A DNA stretch of 10,763 bases from an uncultured Clostridia bacterium (GTDB lineage: Bacteria; Bacillota; Clostridia; Peptostreptococcales; Anaerovoracaceae). Shown piece by piece: positions 1 through 6,343 of this stretch. Every line of letters begins with the position of its first letter. Positions within the stretch are counted from its first letter, which is position 1. Position numbers and translations under genes: made by a program. The stretch spans positions 1 through 10,763 of the forward strand of contig CALLHZ010000070.1 of assembly GCA_938009115.1 (NCBI GenBank), read 5' to 3'. The notes below the pieces were generated by a model. The model was not told the DNA's origin. It saw nothing but the letters and a program-made list of their open reading frames with translations, and searched no databases.

Positions 1-87
1 TGGTGCAGGCAAGAGGACTCGAACCTCCATGAAATTGCTTTCACACGGACCTGAACCGTGCGCGTCTGCCAATTCCGCCATGCCTGC
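1..87 (-). tRNA. tRNA-Leu (anticodon CAG), complete with CCA
   Basis: Read on the minus strand, this is a full class II tRNA with its 5' G at 87 and an encoded CCA at 3-1. The acceptor stem pairs GCAGGCA (87-81) with TGCCTGC (11-5), and the discriminator base is A, as expected for tRNA-Leu. The anticodon arm reads CACGG-TTCAGGT-CCGTG, giving anticodon CAG for the leucine codon CTG. A long variable arm follows, and the T arm contains GGTTCGAGTCC. Length (87 nt), the long variable arm and the anticodon all agree on leucine. It is transcribed divergently from the operon that begins near 206. No other tRNA is visible in the window, though more could lie beyond the left edge. Confidence 0.97.
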
Positions 88-99
88 GCGACAACGATA

Positions 100-128
100 A
101 TATTACTATATCCTTTTCGAGATTTCAA
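100..128 (-). promoter_or_regulatory. sigma-70-type promoter of tRNA-Leu
   Basis: On the minus strand a TTGAAA -35 box (128-123) and a TAATAT -10 box (105-100) are separated by exactly 17 bp. Transcription would begin about 6-8 nt before the mature tRNA 5' end, leaving a very short leader for RNase P to remove. The boxes are seen directly; activity is inferred from their match to consensus and their position. Confidence 0.8.
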
Positions 129-169
129 GAGGGAGTTGAAAAGAAATCGCCGCTTTTTTTTCTCAAAAA

Positions 170-199
170 GTGACAGAGCGCGCTTCGCTGTGATAAAAT
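170..199 (+). promoter_or_regulatory. promoter of the TIM-barrel/methionine gamma-lyase/exporter operon
   Basis: A GTGACA -35 box (170-175) lies 18 bp upstream of a TAAAAT -10 box (194-199). The -10 box is preceded by TGA (191-193), making an extended -10 element. The predicted start near 206 leaves a leader of only about 38 nt before the first ATG, too short for a SAM or T-box riboswitch. Confidence 0.6.
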
Positions 200-244
200 A
201 ATTTTGCATTGTATTTTCGAAGAGAAACAGGAAGGAGTTGTGCT

Positions 245-931
245 ATGAACGACAAACCGGTCAAAGCGCCGATCCCGCAGGTGACGACCCCTCTGCGTTC
301 CCACAGCATCGTGTCCATGCCCCAGGAGATATACAAAGCATCGGGGATTTCGATTTTCGGAAAGCGGATCAAATCCGTGATCTTCACTACCGATATGGCG
401 ATCATCCGCAACAACAACGCCGATGCGGTGCTGGCCGTTTATCCGTTTACGCCTCAGCAGGTCATTTCCCACGCCATCATCAACGCATCCTACTGTCCGG
501 TGTTTTGCGGCGTGGGCGGCGGTATTACCGGCGGGGCCCGGACGGTCTTCTTGGCAAAGGATGCCGAGGCCCAGGGCGCCATGGGCGTGGTCGTCAATGC
601 GCCCACCGACGACGAAGTGATCCGCGGGATGAAAGAAGTGCTGGATATTCCCATCATCGTCACCATCATCAGCGACCATTCCAAAGTGGCAGAGCGCCTT
701 AAAGCCGGCGCGTCCATTCTGAATGTGTCAGGCGGAAAGGAAACGCCGGAAGTGGTGCGGCAGATCAGAAAAACCTACCCCGATGTACCGATCATTGCCA
801 CGGGCGGGCCTACCGGTGAAAGCATTCTTGAAACGGTGGAAGCCGGAGCCAATGCGATCAGCTATACGCCCCCCACATCCCAATCCATTCTTGGAACCAT
901 CATGGACCGCTACAGAGAGCAAGGATTATAG
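245..931 (+). CDS. conserved TIM-barrel protein of unknown function (often labelled 'hydrolase')
   Basis: This encodes 228 residues starting at ATG 245, chosen because AAGGAG lies at 232-237; an in-frame TTG at 209 has no such site and lies almost on the predicted transcription start. The sequence reads as alternating beta strands and helices of a (beta/alpha)8 barrel. Glycine-rich turns occur at GVGGG (89-93) and NVSGG (150-154), and the C-terminal ATGGPT (185-190) followed by GANAISYTPP resembles the phosphate-binding strand-loop of ribulose-phosphate-binding barrels such as ThiE, ThiG and KDPG aldolase. I recall near-full-length relatives in Clostridia carried under the bare name 'hydrolase', with no characterised member known to me. 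There is no signal peptide or membrane segment, so it should be cytosolic. It lies 12 nt before the methionine gamma-lyase-like gene and is presumably co-transcribed with it. The fold is fairly certain; the substrate is unknown. Confidence 0.8.
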   Translation: MNDKPVKAPIPQVTTPLRSHSIVSMPQEIYKASGISIFGKRIKSVIFTTDMAIIRNNNADAVLAVYPFTPQQVISHAIINASYCPVFCGVGGGITGGARTVFLAKDAEAQGAMGVVVNAPTDDEVIRGMKEVLDIPIIVTIISDHSKVAERLKAGASILNVSGGKETPEVVRQIRKTYPDVPIIATGGPTGESILETVEAGANAISYTPPTSQSILGTIMDRYREQGL

Positions 932-943
932 GAGGAAACGATC

Positions 944-2152
944 ATGGAACGAAAACTAACCCAGCAGACCGAGCTGGTGAACGACAGCGGTCACAAACGG
1001 CCTTTCGGCACACTCACTACGCCGATATGCCCGACGGTCACCTATGTGTTTGACAGCACGGAACAGGGGCGAAAGCGTCACACAGGAGAAGACGCGGGCT
1101 TCATTTATACACGGCTTGGAAATCCCACGACCAACGAACTGGAGGAAAAGATCGCCCGTATGGAAGGCGGCGAAGCTGCGGTGGCATTCAGCTCCGGCAT
1201 GGGCGCCATCTGCTCCACGATCCTGACCTTCATCAAAACCGGAGACCATCTCCTTGCCGACAAGGCCATGTACGGAGGGACTTTTGATCTCCTTCATCAC
1301 AAGTTGGGAGAGTTTGGCGTGGATGTAGAGGTCCTGGATTTTCGGGACCTGAAAGCGTTGGAAGCAGCGATCCGCCCTGAGACGGCCATGGTCTACTGCG
1401 AAACCATCACCAATCCCACCATGAAAGTGGTGGATATCGAAGCTATTGCGGCCATGACCCACCGAAAAGCCCCCAAGGCCCTCGTTGTGATCGACAATAC
1501 CTTTGCGACGCCCATGCTGTTCCATCCGCTCAAAGCCGGCGCCGATATCGTTGTGGAAAGCGGCACGAAATATATTAACGGCCACAGCGATGTGCTGGCA
1601 GGATTTGCGGTCACGGATAAAGAAAAAGCCTGGCTCATCAAGGATCACGGTCTCAAGTTTATCACAGGGGCAGTCATGAGTCCCCAAGACGCCTATCTGG
1701 TGATCCGCGGAATCAAGACGATGCCTGTCAGGATGCGCGAGCACTGCGATAATGCCATGGCGGTGGCCCGCTACATGGAAGAATCACCCTTGTTCGAAAA
1801 GGTCTATTACCCGGGCCTTCCTTCCCATCCGGACTACGAAGTGGCCCGAAAAGAGCTGTCCGGCTTCGGGGGAATGATCGCTTTTGAGATGTGCAGCTAT
1901 GATGTGGCAAGGGACCTGCTGGACAATCTTCGGGTCATCAATCTGGCCGTGAGCCTGGGTGATGTGGAATCCCTGATCGAGCATCCGGCATCTATGACCC
2001 ATTCGACGCTGACCCGCGAAGAGATGCTGGCGGCCGGATTCAACGAGCGCCTGATCCGTCTTTCGGTGGGGATCGAGAATGCCCAGGACCTGATCGATGA
2101 TCTGGAGCAAGGCGCCCGGAAAGCCCACGAAACGGCCAATAAAAAGGTATGA
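944..2152 (+). CDS. megL: methionine gamma-lyase-like PLP enzyme (Cys/Met metabolism family)
   Basis: This 402-residue protein has the usual length of the Cys/Met-metabolism PLP family and starts at ATG 944 behind AGGAGG (930-935). Visible landmarks are YTRLGNPT (55-62, cofactor phosphate binding from the neighbouring subunit), SSGMGA (83-88), Tyr110 expected to stack on the PLP ring, DNTFATP with Asp184 on the pyridine nitrogen, SGTKYINGHSDV with Lys209 as the PLP Schiff-base lysine, and RLSVG with Arg372 for the substrate carboxylate. The HPASMTHS stretch (347-354) is typical of methionine gamma-lyases, which split methionine into methanethiol, 2-oxobutyrate and ammonia. However, the position of the MGL active-site cysteine (Cys116 in Pseudomonas putida) is Gly112, as in cystathionine gamma-lyases, so substrate preference is uncertain and cysteine, homocysteine or cystathionine are alternatives. 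It is the middle gene of a three-gene operon and its stop overlaps the next start. Confidence 0.85.
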   Translation: MERKLTQQTELVNDSGHKRPFGTLTTPICPTVTYVFDSTEQGRKRHTGEDAGFIYTRLGNPTTNELEEKIARMEGGEAAVAFSSGMGAICSTILTFIKTGDHLLADKAMYGGTFDLLHHKLGEFGVDVEVLDFRDLKALEAAIRPETAMVYCETITNPTMKVVDIEAIAAMTHRKAPKALVVIDNTFATPMLFHPLKAGADIVVESGTKYINGHSDVLAGFAVTDKEKAWLIKDHGLKFITGAVMSPQDAYLVIRGIKTMPVRMREHCDNAMAVARYMEESPLFEKVYYPGLPSHPDYEVARKELSGFGGMIAFEMCSYDVARDLLDNLRVINLAVSLGDVESLIEHPASMTHSTLTREEMLAAGFNERLIRLSVGIENAQDLIDDLEQGARKAHETANKKV

Positions 2153-2637
2153 CGGCGCTGGAAGCTCTTTGGGGAACCGAAGCAGGAAAATGGCTCATGA
2201 CCTTCCTGGTCTCCATGGTGCCGGTCATTGAGCTCAGAGGCGCCATACCGCTGGGCGTTGCCCACGGTCTTTCCATTCCGATTGCTGCGGTCATATCCAT
2301 TATCGGAAATATGGTTCCGGTCCCGGTGATCATATTGTTCGTCCGGCGGGTTTTTAAGTGGCTCAAAGAAAGAAGCAGCCGAATCGGCGGCTGGATCATC
2401 AGGTTGGAAAATCGGGCGGACCGCAAGTCGAAGGTGGTCATCGACTATCAGCTTGTAGGTCTCTGCCTCCTGGTGGCAGTTCCTTTACCCGGCACCGGCG
2501 CCTGGACCGGCGCGTTGGTGGCAGCAATCCTGGAGCTTCGGCTGAAAAATGCGCTTCCTGCTATTTTTGCCGGCGTGTGCATCGCCGGGGCCATTGTTTC
2601 CTGGCTCACCTATGCCGCTGTCAGCGGCGGGATGTAG
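2149..2637 (+). CDS. small multidrug-export family membrane protein (COG2426/PF06695)
   Basis: This 162-residue hydrophobic protein starts at an ATG that overlaps the stop of the preceding gene (ATGA, 2149-2152), so it is probably translationally coupled. Hydrophobic segments lie at about 15-37, 43-65, 100-127 and 134-157. The first carries ELRGAIPLG (28-36) and the third PLPGTGAWTG (112-121), the paired conserved motifs I associate with the 'small multidrug export protein' family. A basic, charged loop (66-98) lies between the two halves. The export label is a family name and the transported substrate has not been established to my knowledge. Its place behind a sulfur amino acid lyase raises the possibility that it handles a product or toxic by-product, but that is inference. 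It is the last gene of the operon; no convincing terminator hairpin follows before the bactofilin promoter region. Confidence 0.85.
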   Translation: MTALEALWGTEAGKWLMTFLVSMVPVIELRGAIPLGVAHGLSIPIAAVISIIGNMVPVPVIILFVRRVFKWLKERSSRIGGWIIRLENRADRKSKVVIDYQLVGLCLLVAVPLPGTGAWTGALVAAILELRLKNALPAIFAGVCIAGAIVSWLTYAAVSGGM

Positions 2638-2685
2638 CAGCCGTCGCAGGTTTTCCAAAAAATCCTACCGTGGCAGAAAGTATTA

Positions 2686-2694
2686 TGCTATATT
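2686..2694 (+). promoter_or_regulatory. possible extended -10 promoter for the bactofilin gene
   Basis: TGC-TATATT (2686-2694) matches an extended -10 element in an AT-rich intergenic stretch, 60 nt upstream of the bactofilin ATG. No good -35 box sits 16-18 bp upstream, so the call rests on the -10 motif and its location. Read-through from the upstream operon is an alternative. Confidence 0.4.
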
Positions 2695-2754
2695 GATTAA
2701 AAAGAGTTCTTTATTGAATAAGTAGGCGAACGGCAGCAAACAAAGGAGAGGGAC

Positions 2755-3147
2755 ATGTTCAAGGCGGAACAACCACTGAAACAAGACAGAGGTATCACAG
2801 TCAGTTCAACGGTAGCAGAAACTATCATCGGCGCCGAGACCAAATATAAAGGAACTGTCACCACATCGAAAGCGATTCGTGTGGACGGGTCCTTCGAGGG
2901 CGAGATCAAGTCCGGAGGTGTTGTCATCGTTGGCGAAACCGGACAATTCAAAGGAACCATGGAGTGTGCCACGCTGTTTATGAGCGGGCAAATCGAGGGA
3001 AGTGTGATCGTTCAGGGTCGGCTGGAGTGCACCGGAACCGGTCGCCTCAAAGGCGACCTTACGGTAAAAGACTTGATCCTGGCCGAAGGCGCTGTGTTCG
3101 ACGGAACCTGCAATATGTCGAAATTCAACGGGACGAAGGAAGCGTAA
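2755..3147 (+). CDS. bactofilin (polymer-forming cytoskeletal protein, PF04519)
   Basis: This 130-residue protein starts at ATG 2755 behind AAAGGAG (2742-2748). After a short polar N-terminus (1-20), residues about 22-121 form a run of short repeated strands rich in G and V separated by charged turns (for example VDGSFEGEIKSGG, GQFKGTME, GQIEGSVIVQGRLE, GRLKGDLTVKDL). This is the right-handed beta-helix pattern of bactofilins. The family assembles without nucleotide into filaments at the inner face of the membrane and acts as a scaffold for cell-shape proteins and cell-wall enzymes. The length is at the short end but normal, with both flanking tails brief and no transmembrane helix. It has its own terminator and is followed by a membrane-anchored TPR/HExxH protein that could be a client, although they seem to be separate transcription units. 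Confidence 0.93.
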   Translation: MFKAEQPLKQDRGITVSSTVAETIIGAETKYKGTVTTSKAIRVDGSFEGEIKSGGVVIVGETGQFKGTMECATLFMSGQIEGSVIVQGRLECTGTGRLKGDLTVKDLILAEGAVFDGTCNMSKFNGTKEA

Positions 3148-3166
3148 GAAAGTCGATGTAATGTAG

Positions 3167-3193
3167 AACAGGCGTTTGACGGCGCCTGTTTTT
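3167..3193 (+). terminator. intrinsic terminator after the bactofilin gene
   Basis: A perfect 8-bp stem AACAGGCG (3167-3174) / CGCCTGTT (3183-3190) with an 8-nt loop ends in a run of five T (3189-3193), 20 nt after the bactofilin stop. The stem sequence recurs in the terminator at 5184-5220. Confidence 0.85.
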
Positions 3194-3244
3194 CATTGGA
3201 CGGACAGGAGTCTGATCGTAAGCACATAGGAGTTTAGAGACGAA

Positions 3245-5173
3245 GTGCGGATGAAAAATATTTTCAAAAACAAAAGAAAATCCAGGCTGATGATGGTGAT
3301 CGTGCTGATCAGCGCAGTCGGGATTGGCAGTTTGCTGGCAGCGTCGATAGCGGATAAAAGGGAAAAAGCGAATGCACTTTTGCAGGAGGTTTCCATGCTG
3401 GCAGATTCTCTGCGGTATCAGGAAGCCATGGATTTGCTCAGCAAACATTACACCTTGATCAAGGACGATGGAAAGGCATTGGTCAGCTATGGCTATATGG
3501 CCTTTCATATATTCGGCGACTATGACAGAGCGAAAGATCTTTTTGGTCGTGCAATACTTCTGGATCCTGAAGACCCGGAGGCATTGCTCGGAATGGGGGA
3601 CGCGCTCTTTACCCAGGGCGATGTTGCCGGTGCGATCACTTACTATGAGAAAGCAGCTGTCACCGCTTCGAAAAACGCTTTGCTGCCATTGGACGCAGAG
3701 GCTGCGATGTGTTGGCTGCGCTGCGCTGCGGCATTCCTTGAGCAAGAAGATATTTCCAGGGCAATCCACGCGTTGGAGAAGTCTGTAACCTTCAATCCAT
3801 TCAGCGCGGAAGCCACCGCGCTGCTTCATCGCCTTTATGTCGAGGATCAAGACTATACCGGGGCCTACAATGTGTGGATAAAGGAATATGACCGGGAAGA
3901 AGCGCATGGATCCGCTTATATCGCGGAGCAAAAGGAGCGGTATATTTCTGCCCTTGACAGCCCGTCAGGCGCAGTCCATTTGGAAATGGCCCTGCTTTAT
4001 GACGGCCTGGCCCTCTACGAAGAGGCCGCAAAAGAGTATCAGAGAGTGTTGGAGCAGCACCCGGAGGACATCACGGCACAGGAACGATTGACAAAAGTCA
4101 CTGCGATGCTGAATTTTTGTCGGGTACTTGATGCGCAGCTGGATGGATATTATCGGGATCGTTGTGTCAAAGGACCGTCACTGGAAACGGAATTTTACCG
4201 GCGGATCCAGCCTGCTTATCAGGAGATCGCAACGCTTTATCCTGAACTGAATACCACCGGAGGTTCAGCCTTTTCGACCGGGATGATCAATCGGGAAATC
4301 GAGAAGGATTTTCATGTCAGGATCCAGGTCCTGCAGTCCGGCGGGGATCGTCTGGGCTTGCATTTGGGGCGTATTGCAGACCAGACTGTTGTTAACAAAA
4401 TGTTATGGAGCAAAGAACGCGCGCTGAAGCTGATCACACTCTCGCACATGGTCTCCAATGGAATAGACAGCTGGCGCAGCTTCGGCCGCGGCGGCGTGGG
4501 TGGCTGGAGCGCCGGTACTGCGGAGATCGTCCGCGTGGTCACAAACGACGAAAGCAATGAGATCCTCCAACTGGCATCTCTGTTTCATGAAGACGCACAA
4601 AGAAATTTTCTGCAGCAGTGGCAATCACCGCATGGGGTTGTTGAAAAGAGGGCCCCGCTGGAATTATTTTTTGATCCTGCAATCAAGGCGGGCTGGATTA
4701 TAAAACAGATCCAGACCGAAGTGCTTGCAGCGAAGGCTGAGGGAATTAGTGAAGATGCCCTGCAAGAGTACCTTTTTCGTCAAATCGAGAAAAGATTTTA
4801 TTTCGACACCAGTATTTGCATCCATGAAAGCCAACATGCGCTGGATGCTGCTACGGAAGGGCCCGTACAATGGACGGGAGGCGTTGAATATCGTCCGAAA
4901 ATGTCCCAGCTTGTCTACGGTGAAATGCCTTTCCTAAGTCTGAATCAGTTCTATGGTCCATGGGCCGGGCAGGAAAACGGTGATACCCATCAACGAGCCA
5001 ATAACATGATTCTTTCGGACATCGTGCTCCAGGTCGCAGCGGACTCGGCGTTGTGCCCTGATATCGATCGAGGGTCCAATATACTGGCTCAACTTTATCT
5101 GTTGACTGACGATGAGCTTCGGAGGATTGCCGCTGCCGTCTTCAACAAACACTATCCAGATGAAGCACAGTGA
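3245..5173 (+). CDS. membrane-anchored TPR protein with C-terminal HExxH putative zinc-metallopeptidase domain
   Basis: I do not recognise this 642-residue protein as a named family. A basic N-terminus (KNIFKNKRKSR) is followed by one hydrophobic segment (about 15-34), which predicts an N-in signal anchor with the remainder outside the membrane. Residues about 40-290 look like tetratricopeptide repeats: helical pairs such as DYDRAKDLFGRAILLDPEDPE (92-112), GDVAGAITYYEKA and YEEAAKEYQRVLEQHPED (258-275). After a linker, the C-terminal domain (about 310-642) contains HESQHALD, an HExxH motif at 527-531 (bases 4823-4837), followed by EYRPKMSQL where Glu548 could be a third zinc ligand. Together these suggest a gluzincin-like peptidase, but catalysis is unproven. 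The start may be GTG 3245 or ATG 3251: AGGAG at 3228-3232 is 12 nt before the GTG and 18 nt before the ATG, so I prefer the GTG. It stands alone between two terminators. Confidence 0.85.
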   Translation: MRMKNIFKNKRKSRLMMVIVLISAVGIGSLLAASIADKREKANALLQEVSMLADSLRYQEAMDLLSKHYTLIKDDGKALVSYGYMAFHIFGDYDRAKDLFGRAILLDPEDPEALLGMGDALFTQGDVAGAITYYEKAAVTASKNALLPLDAEAAMCWLRCAAAFLEQEDISRAIHALEKSVTFNPFSAEATALLHRLYVEDQDYTGAYNVWIKEYDREEAHGSAYIAEQKERYISALDSPSGAVHLEMALLYDGLALYEEAAKEYQRVLEQHPEDITAQERLTKVTAMLNFCRVLDAQLDGYYRDRCVKGPSLETEFYRRIQPAYQEIATLYPELNTTGGSAFSTGMINREIEKDFHVRIQVLQSGGDRLGLHLGRIADQTVVNKMLWSKERALKLITLSHMVSNGIDSWRSFGRGGVGGWSAGTAEIVRVVTNDESNEILQLASLFHEDAQRNFLQQWQSPHGVVEKRAPLELFFDPAIKAGWIIKQIQTEVLAAKAEGISEDALQEYLFRQIEKRFYFDTSICIHESQHALDAATEGPVQWTGGVEYRPKMSQLVYGEMPFLSLNQFYGPWAGQENGDTHQRANNMILSDIVLQVAADSALCPDIDRGSNILAQLYLLTDDELRRIAAAVFNKHYPDEAQ

Positions 5174-5183
5174 CGACGTTCCT

Positions 5184-5220
5184 ATAAATAAACAGGCGCA
5201 TGCAGCGCCTGTTTTTTTAT
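5184..5220. terminator. bidirectional intrinsic terminator between convergent genes
   Basis: Arms at 5184-5199 and 5205-5220 form a 16-bp inverted repeat with one mismatch around a 5-nt loop; its core is the perfect 10-bp AAACAGGCGC / GCGCCTGTTT. On the plus strand a run of seven T (5212-5218) follows the GC core, ending the TPR gene 10 nt after its stop. On the minus strand TTTATTTAT follows, ending the D-cysteine desulfhydrase gene 18 nt after its stop. Confidence 0.9.
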
Positions 5221-5237
5221 GTTGGTATGACTCTTTC

Positions 5238-6281
5238 CTATTTTGCCGGCTTCTTGATGATGATGCCGTCTTTCAGATCTTCTTCCATGGGGATGCGGTG
5301 GACCGGTCCGTTGATGCCGGCTGTGCCGCCTGTGTGGAGGAAGATGATGTTTTCTCCTTGTTTGATGGCCCCGGTCTTGACCATCTGCATCAGACCGTAA
5401 AACGCTTTACCTGTGTAGCAGGGATCCAGGATGATGGCTTCCTTCCGGGCCAAATAATAGATCGCCTCCCGAACTTCCTTGACCGGGTTGTTGTATGCCC
5501 CCCAGTGATAATCATTGATGATATCAAAGTCTTCTTTTTCTGCGACCCAGTTCAGCTTGTAGAAGTCGTGGCACTGGTCAAAGTAACCTTTTGCGCGGGC
5601 GGCGGCGTCGGGTTCGTGGGAGGGAGAGATCGCAATGCCGGTGAGCCTTACCGGCGAGCCGGTATCCCTCAGCCCGATGTAAAGGCCCATGTAGGTCCCT
5701 TCGCTGCCGACAGCGCTGATGATCCGGGCATTGTCGATTTTCTGCTCTTTGGCTTGCTTTGTGATCTCCACGGCGCACTCGTAATAACCCAGCGCGCCCA
5801 GTTCATTGGACCCGCCCATGGGGATGAAGTAAGGGGTGTCGCCCTGAGCTTTGTATTTCTCCGTGACTTCCCGGACGGCTCTTTCTTCCAGTTCAGCTTC
5901 GGAGGCATCGCCGTCGGACTGGACCAGGTAGACTTCGCAGCCCATCATGCGATCCAAAAGGATGTTGGCCGAGATCTCGCCGGGATAGGCGCCGACAGCC
6001 ACGATGGTGCACTTGAGACCGTATTTTGCCGCAACGGCTGCTGTCAGACGTCCGTGGTTGGTTTGAGGCCCGCCCACGGTGATCAACGCCGTAGCGCCGG
6101 CCTGTTGTGCGGCATAAAGAAAATATTCCAGTTTTCGGAGTTTGTTTCCGCCGGTTCCCAGCCCGGTCATATCGTCGCGCTTGATATACAGGTTGATCCC
6201 AAGATCACGGGATACAGCCGGCAGGTAGTCCAGCGGTGTGGGAAGGTGCAGAAATGAGACTTTTTCGTGTCCTAAAAGCAT
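5238..6281 (-). CDS. dcyD: D-cysteine desulfhydrase-type PLP enzyme (ACC deaminase/D-cysteine desulfhydrase family)
   Basis: This 347-residue protein starts at ATG 6281, behind a near-perfect AAAGGAGG; the in-frame extension to 6395 runs into the previous gene and has no family similarity. It is a fold-type II PLP enzyme. LGTGGNKLRKLEY places the Schiff-base lysine at Lys47, GGPQTNHGR (70-78) is the substrate-binding turn, VGSEGTYMG (191-199) binds the PLP phosphate, and DPCYTGKAF (286-294) holds the active-site Tyr289. Two residues separate the family's activities: ACC deaminases have Glu and Leu at the equivalents of 290 and 317, whereas this protein has Thr290 and Thr317, the desulfhydrase pattern. 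It probably turns D-cysteine into H2S, ammonia and pyruvate in the cytosol. The usual Ser in SNH is Thr74 here. It sits 62 nt after the methyltransferase stop and may be read from the plsC transcript or from its own weak promoter. Confidence 0.82.
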   Translation of the reverse strand: MLLGHEKVSFLHLPTPLDYLPAVSRDLGINLYIKRDDMTGLGTGGNKLRKLEYFLYAAQQAGATALITVGGPQTNHGRLTAAVAAKYGLKCTIVAVGAYPGEISANILLDRMMGCEVYLVQSDGDASEAELEERAVREVTEKYKAQGDTPYFIPMGGSNELGALGYYECAVEITKQAKEQKIDNARIISAVGSEGTYMGLYIGLRDTGSPVRLTGIAISPSHEPDAAARAKGYFDQCHDFYKLNWVAEKEDFDIINDYHWGAYNNPVKEVREAIYYLARKEAIILDPCYTGKAFYGLMQMVKTGAIKQGENIIFLHTGGTAGINGPVHRIPMEEDLKDGIIIKKPAK

Positions 6282-6343
6282 TTTTTCCTCCTTTGGCAGA
6301 CAAATCACAATGTGCAAAGCACAGGGTTTACCGGTGGATTCTA

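Noticed and set aside
1..87. Phage or island attachment site at the tRNA-Leu 3' end
   Set aside because: The 3' end of the gene is at the window edge, no integrase is present and no repeat of the tRNA end occurs elsewhere in the window.
200..244. SAM or T-box riboswitch ahead of the methionine-related operon
   Set aside because: The predicted leader is only about 38 nt and contains no extended stems, so neither riboswitch class could fit.
2613..2627. Palindrome GCCGC-TGTCA-GCGGC as a terminator of the exporter operon
   Set aside because: It lies inside the last codons of the exporter gene and has no following T run.
5112..6257. Plus-strand open frame of 381 codons
   Set aside because: It is antisense to the D-cysteine desulfhydrase gene, spans the bidirectional terminator and has no ribosome binding site or recognisable domain; it is a shadow of GC-biased codon positions.
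6311..6323. Small inverted repeat TGTGC-AAA-GCACA upstream of the D-cysteine desulfhydrase gene
   Set aside because: A 5-bp stem with a 3-nt loop is too short to call an operator or terminator without a second copy or conservation.
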